NCBI GenBank assembly: GCA_017888105.1
Contig: JAGHGS010000093.1
Span: forward strand, 1-11,119
Direction of reading: 5' to 3'
Source: Bacilli bacterium
Lineage (GTDB): Bacteria; Bacillota_I; Bacilli_A; RF39; UBA660
DNA: 11,119 bases
The notes below the pieces were generated by a model, which was given only the letters and a program-made list of their open reading frames with translations, had not been told where the DNA came from and ran no database searches. How positions within the stretch are numbered: the stretch's first letter is position 1; each line of letters opens with the position of its first letter. The translations under genes were made by a program, and so were the position numbers. Shown in pieces: positions 1 through 8,017 of the stretch.

Positions 1-374
1 TAAATTGGTGGCATTTATTATTACCATTCTCATTCATTTGTTTATTCTTATTTACCGTAGGCATGGGTTTTATTTTATCAACCATTTCGGTATTTTTAAG
101 AGATATGTTTTATATATATGGAATAATTACAACCATTTGGACCTACTTAACTCCAATTATGTATGATATCAATATCATTAACCCAACATTACAATTCATT
201 ATGAAATTTAATCCCATGTATCAATTTATTAATTTTGCTAGAACCATTATTTTATATGGTAATTGTCCAACCATTGGTCAATTTGCTGGATGTGCTGTTT
301 CTGCATTGGTGATCTTTTTCATAGGAATATTTGTTTTTAAGAAAAATCAAGACAAGTTTATCTATTATGTATAG
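1..374 (+). CDS. ABC-2 type polysaccharide export permease, C-terminal part (5' end outside window)
   Basis: This is the last 123 residues of the membrane subunit of a polysaccharide or teichoic-acid ABC exporter (TagG/Wzm family); the first full codon is at position 3 and the frame is open from the window edge. The Met codon at 63 is internal and not a real start, because the residues before it (…LFLFTVGMG) already belong to a membrane helix. Three hydrophobic segments are visible, at about residues 5-28, 40-57 and 100-117. Family-typical stretches are SVFLRDM, then a TYLTPIMYD segment, then NPMYQFINFARTIILYG, which match the cytoplasmic loop and late helices of these permeases. It forms the channel that moves a lipid-linked glycan across the membrane, powered by the ATPase encoded 9 bases downstream. 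Family assignment is firm; the polymer exported is unknown. Confidence 0.9.
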   Translation, partial: NWWHLLLPFSFICLFLFTVGMGFILSTISVFLRDMFYIYGIITTIWTYLTPIMYDINIINPTLQFIMKFNPMYQFINFARTIILYGNCPTIGQFAGCAVSALVIFFIGIFVFKKNQDKFIYYV

Positions 375-383
375 GAGGTTTAC

Positions 384-1142
384 ATGAAGAAAGAAGAAAT
401 AATGATCGATGTAGATCATGTATCAATGCGATTTAATTTAGGAATTGATAAAGGATTTTCTTTAAAACAAGGATTTATTGATTTGTTTAATAAAGAAAAA
501 AGAAAGCAAAAGAAAAAAAATGAATTTTGGGCTTTAAAAGATGTTGATTTTAAAATAAAAAAGGGAGAAGTTGTAGGATTTATTGGCTCTAATGGAGCAG
601 GTAAATCAACATTGCTTAAAGTTGTAGCAGGTGTCATGAAACCAACCAAAGGACGTGTTTTAGCCTATGGTAATATTTGCCCAATGATAGAGCTTGGAGC
701 GGGGTTTGATATGGACTTAACTGCTAGAGAAAATATTTATTTAAATGGTGCTGTTATGGGATATTCTAAAGAATTAATAAATTCCAAGTTTGAAGAAATT
801 GTTGAATTTTCAGAATTAAAAGAATTTCTTGATGTGCCAGTCAGAAATTTTTCTTCTGGTATGGTTGCAAGATTGGCATTTTCGATTGCAACTATTGTAG
901 AACCAGAAATATTAATTGTAGATGAAATATTATCTGTTGGAGATATTGCTTTTCAAGCAAAAAGCGAAGCAAAAATGTTGTCTATGATAAATGGTGGAAC
1001 TACTGTGCTTTTTGTATCTCATTCTATTGAACAAATAAAAAAAATTTGTAATCAAGTAATTTGGATTGAACATGGAAAAATTCAAAAGGTTGGCGGAAAA
1101 GAAGTGTGTGATGAATATATAGAGTTTATGGAAAAGAAATAG
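384..1142 (+). CDS. Polysaccharide/teichoic acid ABC exporter ATP-binding protein (TagH/Wzt-type)
   Basis: Cytoplasmic ATPase of the exporter whose permease gene precedes it. In its 252 residues all nucleotide-binding motifs are intact: Walker A GSNGAGKST (68-76), signature FSSGM (156-160), Walker B ILIVDE (176-181) and the switch His in VSHS (H213). The segment LGAGFDMDLTARENI (104-118) is the hallmark of the Wzt/TagH branch, as is the long N-terminal stretch before ALKDVDF. A Lys-rich patch (38-45) lies in that stretch. The protein ends soon after the ATPase core, so it lacks the C-terminal carbohydrate-binding domain of Wzt proteins that recognise a capped O antigen; substrate choice must lie elsewhere. 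The start has an AGGAGG site (373-378) that overlaps the permease stop codon, 5 bases before the ATG, suggesting coupled translation. Confidence 0.95.
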   Translation: MKKEEIMIDVDHVSMRFNLGIDKGFSLKQGFIDLFNKEKRKQKKKNEFWALKDVDFKIKKGEVVGFIGSNGAGKSTLLKVVAGVMKPTKGRVLAYGNICPMIELGAGFDMDLTARENIYLNGAVMGYSKELINSKFEEIVEFSELKEFLDVPVRNFSSGMVARLAFSIATIVEPEILIVDEILSVGDIAFQAKSEAKMLSMINGGTTVLFVSHSIEQIKKICNQVIWIEHGKIQKVGGKEVCDEYIEFMEKK

Positions 1143-1151
1143 GAGAAAAAT

Positions 1152-2441
1152 ATGAGAGTAATAAATAGTATAAAAAAATATGGAATTATTGGCACCATAA
1201 TCAAAATATTAAATAAGAGCAGCTATAGAGTATTCCGTTTTTTTAACAGATTAGATGTTAAAGTGACAAACAAAACAAAATTAAAAAAGAAAATGAAAAG
1301 TTATAATTTTTTACTAAATAAAGTAAATAATCCGAAATATAAGTATGTATTTGTTTTTTTTCCATATGTTGAATGGAATTTGCCGATTTTTCAAAGGCCA
1401 CAACAAATTGCATTAGAATTTTCTAAAAGAGAAGATATTTTGTACTTTTTCTGTTCACCAAACAATTTACATGACAAAATAAATGGCGTTTATCAAAAAA
1501 TAAATGATAATCTTTTTGTTGTTAAAGATTTTGATTTTTTATGTAACATAAAAACAAACAAAAGAGTAATACATTTATATTCTACTGATACAGTTTCAGA
1601 TTATTCTGTTGTATTAGAGGCTTTAAAAAGAAATGATAAAGTATTATATGAATATATAGATGAAATTCATGAAGAAATTACCTATCATATACCAAAAAAG
1701 TATCTAGAAAAACATAAAAAAATATTAAAAAACGAAAAATGTTATGTTATTGCTACTGCTGATAAACTATATAACGATGTAAAAAAAGTACGAAAAAGAA
1801 AATTTGCTTTATCAACCAATGGTGTAAATGTAAGTGACTTTCTAAAAAATGAAAATGACGAAATTCCAGAAAAGATAAAACAAATTAAATTAAAATATGA
1901 TAAAGTAATATGCTATTATGGTTCTTTAGCGGTTTGGTTTGATTACACATTATTAAAAAAGGTAGCTCAAAAATATCCAAACTATGCAATTGTGTTAATT
2001 GGCGTAGAGTACGACAATTCCTTCAAAAAAAGTAAAATAGGTAAATTAAATAATGTATTTTATCTTGGAAAAACAAATTATTACGATTTGCACAAATATA
2101 GTGAAAATGCAGATTTATTAATTATACCATTTTTAATAAATGAAATAACAGAGTCTACATCTCCTGTAAAACTATTTGAATATATGGCAACCAACGTTCC
2201 AATATTAACTACTAATATGCCTGAATGTCGAAAGTATAAAAGTGTAGTTATAGGGGAAAATCATACTGACTTTATAAATAAGATTGATAGCACCATTAAT
2301 TTAATAAATAATGCAGACTATTTAAAATTAGAAATGAAAGAAGCGATGGAAAATACTTGGGAAAAAAAGGCAAATATAATAATCAATTTGCTAGATCAAG
2401 ATGGAGGTAAAAATAATGAAAGATATGATAAAGAAAGTTAA
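1152..2441 (+). CDS. GT-B fold glycosyltransferase (GT4-like, TuaH-like)
   Basis: Predicted cytoplasmic or membrane-associated glycosyltransferase of 429 residues that adds a sugar from a nucleotide donor to the growing glycan. The N-terminal Rossmann half carries FPYVEWNLPIFQRPQQIA (69-87), a motif seen in TuaH-like transferases near teichuronic-acid and capsule genes. The C-terminal donor-binding half has CYYGSLAVWFDY (254-265), LIG (282-284), FYLGKTNYYDL (303-313) and SPVKLFEYMA (337-346), the last holding the family's acidic donor-binding residue (E343). Residues 1-60 are basic and contain a short YGIIGTIIKIL helix that may dock the protein to the membrane. An AGGAG site at 1141-1145 supports the start. 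Its 3' end overlaps the next gene, whose N-terminal domain is a relative. Donor and acceptor cannot be told from sequence. Confidence 0.88.
   Translation: MRVINSIKKYGIIGTIIKILNKSSYRVFRFFNRLDVKVTNKTKLKKKMKSYNFLLNKVNNPKYKYVFVFFPYVEWNLPIFQRPQQIALEFSKREDILYFFCSPNNLHDKINGVYQKINDNLFVVKDFDFLCNIKTNKRVIHLYSTDTVSDYSVVLEALKRNDKVLYEYIDEIHEEITYHIPKKYLEKHKKILKNEKCYVIATADKLYNDVKKVRKRKFALSTNGVNVSDFLKNENDEIPEKIKQIKLKYDKVICYYGSLAVWFDYTLLKKVAQKYPNYAIVLIGVEYDNSFKKSKIGKLNNVFYLGKTNYYDLHKYSENADLLIIPFLINEITESTSPVKLFEYMATNVPILTTNMPECRKYKSVVIGENHTDFINKIDSTINLINNADYLKLEMKEAMENTWEKKANIIINLLDQDGGKNNERYDKES
2403..2407 (+). promoter_or_regulatory. Ribosome binding site that fixes the start of the GT4-GT2 gene
   Basis: GGAGG lies 8 bases before the ATG at 2416. 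An earlier in-frame ATG at 2401 overlaps this site and has no Shine-Dalgarno of its own, so 2416 is the likelier start. The site sits inside the last codons of the preceding glycosyltransferase gene. Confidence 0.75.
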
Positions 2442-4395
2442 GAGTTATTACGAATATCATGGATTATGGAAAACTTTAAAAGCAATTTTTAGAAAAATTT
2501 TTCACATAAAAAGTATGTCATTAACAAATAAGATGAAAAATTTTGATTTAAATATTGAAGAAAATGATGATAATGTAATTTTAAAAAACAATAAAAATAT
2601 TTTTATATTTGCAACAGTTCCCTATTTTGATGTTGGTGGTGGGCAAAGATCAGCTCAATTAGCAAAAATATATAATAAAATGGGATATAATATTTTTTAT
2701 ATTTATGCTTTTGAATGTAGTGAAGAAAATGTGCCCTTTATATCTATACCAGTTAGTTACCACAAATATATTGAAAATGTTAGTTATGAAGAAATTGATA
2801 TGTATGCTAAAGAAAATGATATATTTTTATTTGAAGCTCCAACCAAAGCGTTTAATAAGTTTTTAGCTTTAGCCAAATTAAAGAAATGTAAGATAATATA
2901 TGAAAATATTGATAATTGGGAAACATCATTAGGCAGTATGCTATTTGATAGAGAAACATTAAAAAATATGATTAGAGAAGCTGATATGATAGTAGCAACT
3001 GCTCAAAAATTAGTTGAACAAACTCAAAATTATGTAAAAAGCTATAGTGATATAAAAAAAGATGTTTATTATTTACCTAATGCCGTAGACGATGAGCTAT
3101 TTGACCCTAGAAAAAACTACGAAAAACCAGATGATCTAATACTTGATAAGAAAAATATTTTATATTATGGTTCTTTATGGGGAGAGTGGTTTGATTGGGA
3201 AATAATTAAGAGTTTAGCAAAGGATAAAAATACATCAATTACTTTGATTGGCGATTATTCAGGAATTAAAAATATTGTAGAAGAGATGCCAGAAAATGTT
3301 CACTTTTTGGGTGTAAAAAAGCAAACCGATTTACCTTCGTATTTAAGCTATATTGATTTTGCTATTCTTCCATTTAAGCCTGGAGCAATAAGCGATTATG
3401 TATCACCTTTAAAAATTTTTGAATACATTTCTATGGGGAAAATTGTATTAACGACAGAATTGCCAGATATACAAAAATATCCGAATGTTTATGCTTCAAA
3501 TGACATAAAAGATTGGAATAAAATAATTAATAATAAAAATGAAATAGGAGAATGGGATTCTTTCGTATCCAAAAACAATTGGTATGCTAGATGTACAGAA
3601 ATATTGGATTTATTGTTCCCTGAAAATAGTAAAAAGACAAATGAGAAAATATATAATAATCTTTCAATTATAGTTTTAAATTACAATAATAAACAGGTTA
3701 TAACAAGATGTATTGATACTTTATTAATGTACAATAAACGCTACAAATACGAAATAATAATAGTTGATAATCAAAGTTCTGATGGTTCTTATGAGTTATT
3801 AGAAAAAAAATATGAAAATAAAATAAAATTAGTTCGAAACAAAAAAAATGGATGTTCAAGCGGACGAAATTTAGGAGTAGAGAATTCTACAAAAGAATAT
3901 GTTATGTTTTTAGATAGTGACCAATGGATATTAAATAAGTACTGGCTTGATAATTATATTAATATGATATTAAATAATAAAAATATAGGTGCTATTGCGT
4001 GGAATGCTGGCTGGTTCAATAATGAAGGAAGAGCTTATAAAGTAGTAGATGGATTTGATTTTCGTTATATGGATCCGAATATTCTAGCTCGAAAAGATAT
4101 TGGATATCTTGCTACATGTGGATTCATAATGGAAAAGCATTTATTTGAAAAAATCAAAGGCTTTGATATAAACTATGATCCTACATGTTATGAAGATACA
4201 GATTTATCTCTTAAAATAAGAAATTCGGGTAAAGAAATATATTATTCTACATATTTAGGAGTTGGACATTTACCACATCAAACAACCAAAAGTGGCACAG
4301 CTGAGCATACAAAATTAATTAATGAAAAAGCCGACTATTTTTATACAAAATGGTCAAAAGAAAATAAGAAATTACTAGAAAATTATATTAAATAA
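2416..4395 (+). CDS. Bifunctional glycosyltransferase: GT4-like GT-B domain fused to GT2 GT-A domain
   Basis: A 659-residue protein with two transferase domains. Residues 1-30 form a basic helix with YHGLWKTLKAIF, like that of the upstream protein. The first domain (about 60-405) is GT-B: DVGGGQRSAQLA (72-83), YYGSLWGEWFDW (250-261), HFLGVKKQTDL (296-306) and SPLKIFEY (330-337). The second (about 415-640) is GT2: LSIIVLNYNN (416-425), VDNQSSDG (450-457), SSGRNLG (481-487), the metal-binding DSD (500-502) and YEDTDLSLKIRNSG (592-605) with the probable catalytic acid. Two domains suggest that two successive sugars are added, or that the repeat unit is polymerised. The start at 2416 is chosen over 2401 because of its GGAGG spacing; it overlaps the previous gene by 26 bases. 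No membrane segment is evident. Sugar specificity is unknown. Confidence 0.9.
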   Translation: MKDMIKKVKSYYEYHGLWKTLKAIFRKIFHIKSMSLTNKMKNFDLNIEENDDNVILKNNKNIFIFATVPYFDVGGGQRSAQLAKIYNKMGYNIFYIYAFECSEENVPFISIPVSYHKYIENVSYEEIDMYAKENDIFLFEAPTKAFNKFLALAKLKKCKIIYENIDNWETSLGSMLFDRETLKNMIREADMIVATAQKLVEQTQNYVKSYSDIKKDVYYLPNAVDDELFDPRKNYEKPDDLILDKKNILYYGSLWGEWFDWEIIKSLAKDKNTSITLIGDYSGIKNIVEEMPENVHFLGVKKQTDLPSYLSYIDFAILPFKPGAISDYVSPLKIFEYISMGKIVLTTELPDIQKYPNVYASNDIKDWNKIINNKNEIGEWDSFVSKNNWYARCTEILDLLFPENSKKTNEKIYNNLSIIVLNYNNKQVITRCIDTLLMYNKRYKYEIIIVDNQSSDGSYELLEKKYENKIKLVRNKKNGCSSGRNLGVENSTKEYVMFLDSDQWILNKYWLDNYINMILNNKNIGAIAWNAGWFNNEGRAYKVVDGFDFRYMDPNILARKDIGYLATCGFIMEKHLFEKIKGFDINYDPTCYEDTDLSLKIRNSGKEIYYSTYLGVGHLPHQTTKSGTAEHTKLINEKADYFYTKWSKENKKLLENYIK

Positions 4396-4408
4396 TGGAG
4401 GAATTTAA

Positions 4409-5521
4409 ATGGCTAAAATTAAAGTAATGAGTATATTTGGAACAAGACCAGAAGCTATAAAAATGGCTCCTCTTGTTAAAGAATTAGAAAGTAGAAATGA
4501 AATAGAAAGTATCGTATGTGTAACAGCTCAACACAGAGAAATGTTAGATCAAGTACTTGATACTTTTAAAATTAAACCCGATTATGATTTAAATATCATG
4601 AAGCAAGGACAAACTCTAGGAGATATTACAACTAGAGCTCTAACAGGGCTAGAAGAAGTAATAAAAGAGTCTACTCCAGATATTGTTTTAGTTCACGGGG
4701 ATACAACCACAACTTTTGCCGGAGCTCTAGCAGCTTTCTACAACCAAGTAGCTATAGGTCACGTAGAAGCAGGACTTCGTACAAATGATAAGTATTCTCC
4801 ATTTCCCGAAGAAATGAATAGGCAAATGGTTGATTGTATGACAGACATGTATTTTGCCCCAACAGAACTAAGTAAAGCTAATTTATTAAAAGAAAATATT
4901 GAAGAAGATAAAATATATGTTACAGGAAATACGGCTATTGATGCTATGGCAACAACAGTAGATAAAAATTATACCCATAAAGAATTAGAATGGATAAAAC
5001 CAAATGAAAGAATGATTTTATTAACAGCTCATAGAAGAGAAAATCTTGGTGAACCGATGCGTCACATATTTAAAGCGATAAAAAGAATAGTAGAAGAATT
5101 TGATGATGTAAAAGTAATATATCCAATTCATATGAATCCTAAGGTAAGAGATGTAGCAAAGGAAGTATTTGGAAATATGGACCGAGTAAAATTAATAGAA
5201 CCATTAGAAGTATTTGATTTTCATAATTTCCAAAATAAATCATATTTAATCTTAACAGATAGTGGAGGAATTCAAGAAGAAGCTCCAAGTTTAGGTAAAC
5301 CAGTATTAGTACTGAGAGATACCACTGAACGACCTGAAGGAATTGCGGCAGGTACTCTAAAACTAGTAGGAACTGATGAAGAAACAATCTATAATGAGAC
5401 TAAAAAGTTATTAACAAATAAAGAAGAATATAATAAAATGGCTCATGCATCTAATCCATATGGAGATGGCCATACCTGTCAAAGAATAGTGGATGCTATA
5501 ATAGAAAGGTTTTTAAAATGA
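4409..5521 (+). CDS. wecB: UDP-N-acetylglucosamine 2-epimerase (non-hydrolysing)
   Basis: Interconverts UDP-GlcNAc and UDP-ManNAc in the cytoplasm, supplying ManNAc for teichoic-acid linkage units, capsules or secondary wall polymers (also called MnaA in Firmicutes). The 370-residue length is normal for the family. Conserved sites are all present: GTRPEAIKMAPL (11-22), HGDTTTT with D98 (96-102), VEAGLRT with E120 (119-125), PFPEEMNR with E134 (131-138), AHRREN with H208 (207-212), the UDP-binding DSGGIQEEAPSLGKP (284-298) and RDTTERPE (303-310). A GGAGG site (4397-4401) precedes the ATG by 7 bases. Sampled lines of this gene are richer in G+C (about 32-43%) than those of the neighbouring glycosyltransferases, as expected of a highly conserved enzyme. 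It most likely feeds a transferase of this operon, although the same product may also serve wall teichoic acid. Confidence 0.96.
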   Translation: MAKIKVMSIFGTRPEAIKMAPLVKELESRNEIESIVCVTAQHREMLDQVLDTFKIKPDYDLNIMKQGQTLGDITTRALTGLEEVIKESTPDIVLVHGDTTTTFAGALAAFYNQVAIGHVEAGLRTNDKYSPFPEEMNRQMVDCMTDMYFAPTELSKANLLKENIEEDKIYVTGNTAIDAMATTVDKNYTHKELEWIKPNERMILLTAHRRENLGEPMRHIFKAIKRIVEEFDDVKVIYPIHMNPKVRDVAKEVFGNMDRVKLIEPLEVFDFHNFQNKSYLILTDSGGIQEEAPSLGKPVLVLRDTTERPEGIAAGTLKLVGTDEETIYNETKKLLTNKEEYNKMAHASNPYGDGHTCQRIVDAIIERFLK

Positions 5522-7680
5522 AAAAGTGTAAGTTTTTACTTGAATCGTTTATAAGAATATTATTTGTTATTTTAGTTTTATATATTGGCTTTTTAAATAT
5601 TTCCAATTTAAAATTTGATAATTCTGACAAGTTCTTTTACTCTTTCTTATTAATAATTGTTACATTAGTTATTATGTGGCTTTATAAGAAAAAATTTATT
5701 AACAAGAAAATATTTTGGGGAGTCATAGCTATATACTTATTAATTGGAGTAGCAGTAAGAGTTTACTTTATTAAAAATTTAAATTTCAACTTAGCTTCTG
5801 ATTTTGATTTTGTCTTTCAAAATGCAAAGAGGATTTTATACGGAACATTAGCATCTGCCGATAATTACTATTTATCTTTTAATGGCTATTCTTTTATTTT
5901 ATCATGGCTAATATCTCTTATTTTCAGAATATTTGGGGAATCAGTAACAGCAGTTTTGTATGCTAATCTTATATGCCAATTATTAAGTACTTATTTTCTG
6001 TATAAAATAATATCAATTAAATCTTCTAAAGAAACCGCAGGTATTTTATCAGTAAGCTTCTTTTTGCTTCCAACAATAATATTTGCTAACCTACTAGTAG
6101 CAACAGAAACACCATTTATACTCTTGTTTTTTGTAACGGTATACTTTTTTTATAAAATAATTAATAGAAAAGAATTTAAACCAATAAACTTTATATTATT
6201 CATTATTTTAGGTATTCTAATATGTTTAACAAATTATATTAGACCAGTAATGACTGTATTTATTATTGCACTAATAATTTATTATATATTAAATATGAAA
6301 AAATTTAAAGAGATAATATTTTTGGTAATTACAATAGTAACATATCTAATATGCAATATAGGAATTAATGCAATTATAGAACATAATATTGCTACAGAAA
6401 CACGCTCTGGTGCTTTAGGATGGTCAGTATATTTTGGTTCAAATTATGATTATTGTGGATCTTGGTCGCCTGAAGATTCTGAATATGTATTTAATGTATT
6501 AGAAGATGAAACTAAAGGAGATAAGGATTTGATTATCTTATCCCTAAAAAGATTAAAAGAATATGGAGTTGGAAAAACAGCTAGATTATTTCAATGTAAA
6601 CTTGAAAGTCTTTGGACAAATAATGTCGGAACCTATGGTTTTGTATATGATATCATTGATAAAGAAAATACGAATATAGATTTTGCACAATTTGGTGCAC
6701 CGTTTGATGATATAAGTCGAATAATGGTAATATTAATGTGTGTAGGAACTGCAATTTGCATCTTTAAAGAGCAAAGAAAAAAAGAAGATACATGGCTCTT
6801 CATTGAATTATTTGGTTTAGGCTATATTTTATCTAATTTATTGATTTGTTTAAATGGAAGATATAATATTCCTCTTTATCCGATATTGATCATATGTTGT
6901 TCGCCTTTAATAGACAGAATATTAATACCAAAAATCAATGCTAAAAAGTCAAAAGAAATTACAAAACCAAAAAATAAAAAAGAGAAAACCTTATTAATAG
7001 TCCCAGCTTTTAATGAAGAAGAAACAATTGAAAAAACTATTAATAGCATTATCGATAATGGATATGATTATATTATAATTAACGATGGTAGTACTGATAA
7101 TACTATTAATATTTGTAAAAAGAATAATTATAATTATATATCTTTACCGATTAATTTAGGAATAGGTGGGGCAGTTCAAACAGGATACAAATACGCTTTA
7201 GAAAATAATTACGATATAGCAGTTCAATTTGATGCAGATGGTCAACATGATATAAAAAGTATCCCTTCTTTAATTGATCCGATCAAGAAAGGGCAAGCTC
7301 ATTTTGTGATAGGTTCTAGATTTTTAGATACTAAAAGCAGTGGCTTTAAATCAACGAGATTTAGAAGAATAGGTATCTATTTAATATCTATACTAATAAA
7401 ATGCTATTCTGGTAAAAGAATTTATGATACAACCTCAGGATTTAGAGCCGCCAATATTGATATTATAAAAAAATTTAATGAATCTTATCCAAGTGAATAT
7501 CCAGAGCCCATTTCGACTTTTGAATTATTAGAAGATGGATATCAAATAACCGAAGTGCCCGTAAAAATGCATGAACGTCAAGGTGGAAACTCAAGTATAT
7601 CTTCTTGGAAAAAAGTATATTACATGGTGAATGTATTTCTATCAATAATTATTGCAAAAATTAGAGGAGTGAAAGATTAG
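5518..7680 (+). CDS. GT-C membrane glycosyltransferase fused to a polyprenyl-phosphate sugar synthase-like GT2 domain
   Basis: A 720-residue fusion. Residues 1-470 form a polytopic membrane domain with about 13 hydrophobic segments, resembling GT39/ArnT-like GT-C enzymes; the first outside loop holds the acidic SDFDF (94-98), where the catalytic Asp is usually found, and 283-400 is a large loop probably outside the cell. A Lys-rich linker (474-490) leads to a cytoplasmic GT2 domain like DPM1/GtrB: PAFNEEETI (496-504), NDGSTD (522-527), DADGQHD (572-578), GSRFLD (599-604), TTSGFRA (638-644) and MHERQGGNSSI (684-694), ending in a hydrophobic stretch (700-714). GT2 would charge undecaprenyl phosphate with a sugar and GT-C would use that lipid-linked sugar on the outer face. 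The start overlaps the epimerase stop as ATGA, with AAAGG at 5505-5509. GT-C subfamily and sugar are uncertain. Confidence 0.88.
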   Translation: MKKCKFLLESFIRILFVILVLYIGFLNISNLKFDNSDKFFYSFLLIIVTLVIMWLYKKKFINKKIFWGVIAIYLLIGVAVRVYFIKNLNFNLASDFDFVFQNAKRILYGTLASADNYYLSFNGYSFILSWLISLIFRIFGESVTAVLYANLICQLLSTYFLYKIISIKSSKETAGILSVSFFLLPTIIFANLLVATETPFILLFFVTVYFFYKIINRKEFKPINFILFIILGILICLTNYIRPVMTVFIIALIIYYILNMKKFKEIIFLVITIVTYLICNIGINAIIEHNIATETRSGALGWSVYFGSNYDYCGSWSPEDSEYVFNVLEDETKGDKDLIILSLKRLKEYGVGKTARLFQCKLESLWTNNVGTYGFVYDIIDKENTNIDFAQFGAPFDDISRIMVILMCVGTAICIFKEQRKKEDTWLFIELFGLGYILSNLLICLNGRYNIPLYPILIICCSPLIDRILIPKINAKKSKEITKPKNKKEKTLLIVPAFNEEETIEKTINSIIDNGYDYIIINDGSTDNTINICKKNNYNYISLPINLGIGGAVQTGYKYALENNYDIAVQFDADGQHDIKSIPSLIDPIKKGQAHFVIGSRFLDTKSSGFKSTRFRRIGIYLISILIKCYSGKRIYDTTSGFRAANIDIIKKFNESYPSEYPEPISTFELLEDGYQITEVPVKMHERQGGNSSISSWKKVYYMVNVFLSIIIAKIRGVKD
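7665..7669 (+). promoter_or_regulatory. Ribosome binding site inside the preceding gene's 3' end
   Basis: AGGAG lies within the last codons of the GT-C/GT2 fusion gene, 11 bases before the ATG at 7681, which directly abuts the TAG stop. The arrangement suggests that the DUF2304 protein is translated by coupling to the synthase. The spacing is slightly long. Confidence 0.5.
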
Positions 7681-8016
7681 ATGAATGTATTATTAAAAAT
7701 CGAAATGATTTTAATTTCTTTAATTACTTTAGCCTTAATAATTAGTAAGCTGAAAAATAAAAATATGAGTATAAAATATTCAATATTATGGTTGCTATTA
7801 CCAATATTATTCTTACTTATGGCTCTGTTCTCAAATACGATGATTCAAATTGCTAATATGCTAGGATTTGAATTATTATCAAATATGATATTTTTTATAA
7901 CAGTTGGTATTTTATTTATTATATGTTTTTCATTAACTATAATAGTATCGAATTTAAATAAAAAAATAGTTCAGCTATCTCAGGAAATAGCGTTATTAAA
8001 AAAAGAAAGGAAATAA
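7681..8016 (+). CDS. DUF2304 family small membrane protein
   Basis: A 111-residue protein with three hydrophobic segments (about 5-22, 33-51 and 66-90) and a charged, heptad-like tail (91-111) that probably forms a short coiled coil in the cytoplasm. The pattern KYSILWLLLPILFLLMALF (32-50), then ANMLGFELLSNMIFF (58-72), matches the DUF2304 family. Family members are usually found beside DPM1-like GT2 synthases in surface-glycan loci, and that is its position here, directly after the GT2 domain with no spacer. Its biochemical role is not known; a helper or membrane anchor for the synthase, or part of the flipping step, is an inference from context. Confidence 0.82.
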   Translation: MNVLLKIEMILISLITLALIISKLKNKNMSIKYSILWLLLPILFLLMALFSNTMIQIANMLGFELLSNMIFFITVGILFIICFSLTIIVSNLNKKIVQLSQEIALLKKERK

Positions 8017-8017
8017 T

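Noticed and set aside
23..278. Repeated ACCATT hexamer (five copies) in the permease gene
   Set aside because: Four copies are in-frame Thr-Ile codon pairs and one is out of frame; spacing is irregular, so this looks like codon usage and not a repeat element.
63..374. A complete 103-residue small membrane protein starting at the ATG at 63
   Set aside because: The frame is open to the window edge and the upstream residues continue the permease helix, so this is an internal Met.
416..649. Open minus-strand frame of 77 codons inside the ABC ATPase gene
   Set aside because: It is antisense to the Walker A region of a clear ATPase and has no recognisable protein features.
5139..5387. Open minus-strand frame of 82 codons inside the epimerase gene
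   Set aside because: It lies antisense to conserved epimerase motifs and its Leu-rich translation reflects the reverse complement of that gene.
4409..5521. Higher G+C of the epimerase gene as a sign of horizontal transfer
   Set aside because: Highly conserved enzymes often have richer codon composition than fast-evolving glycosyltransferases; the gene fits the operon in spacing and ribosome site.
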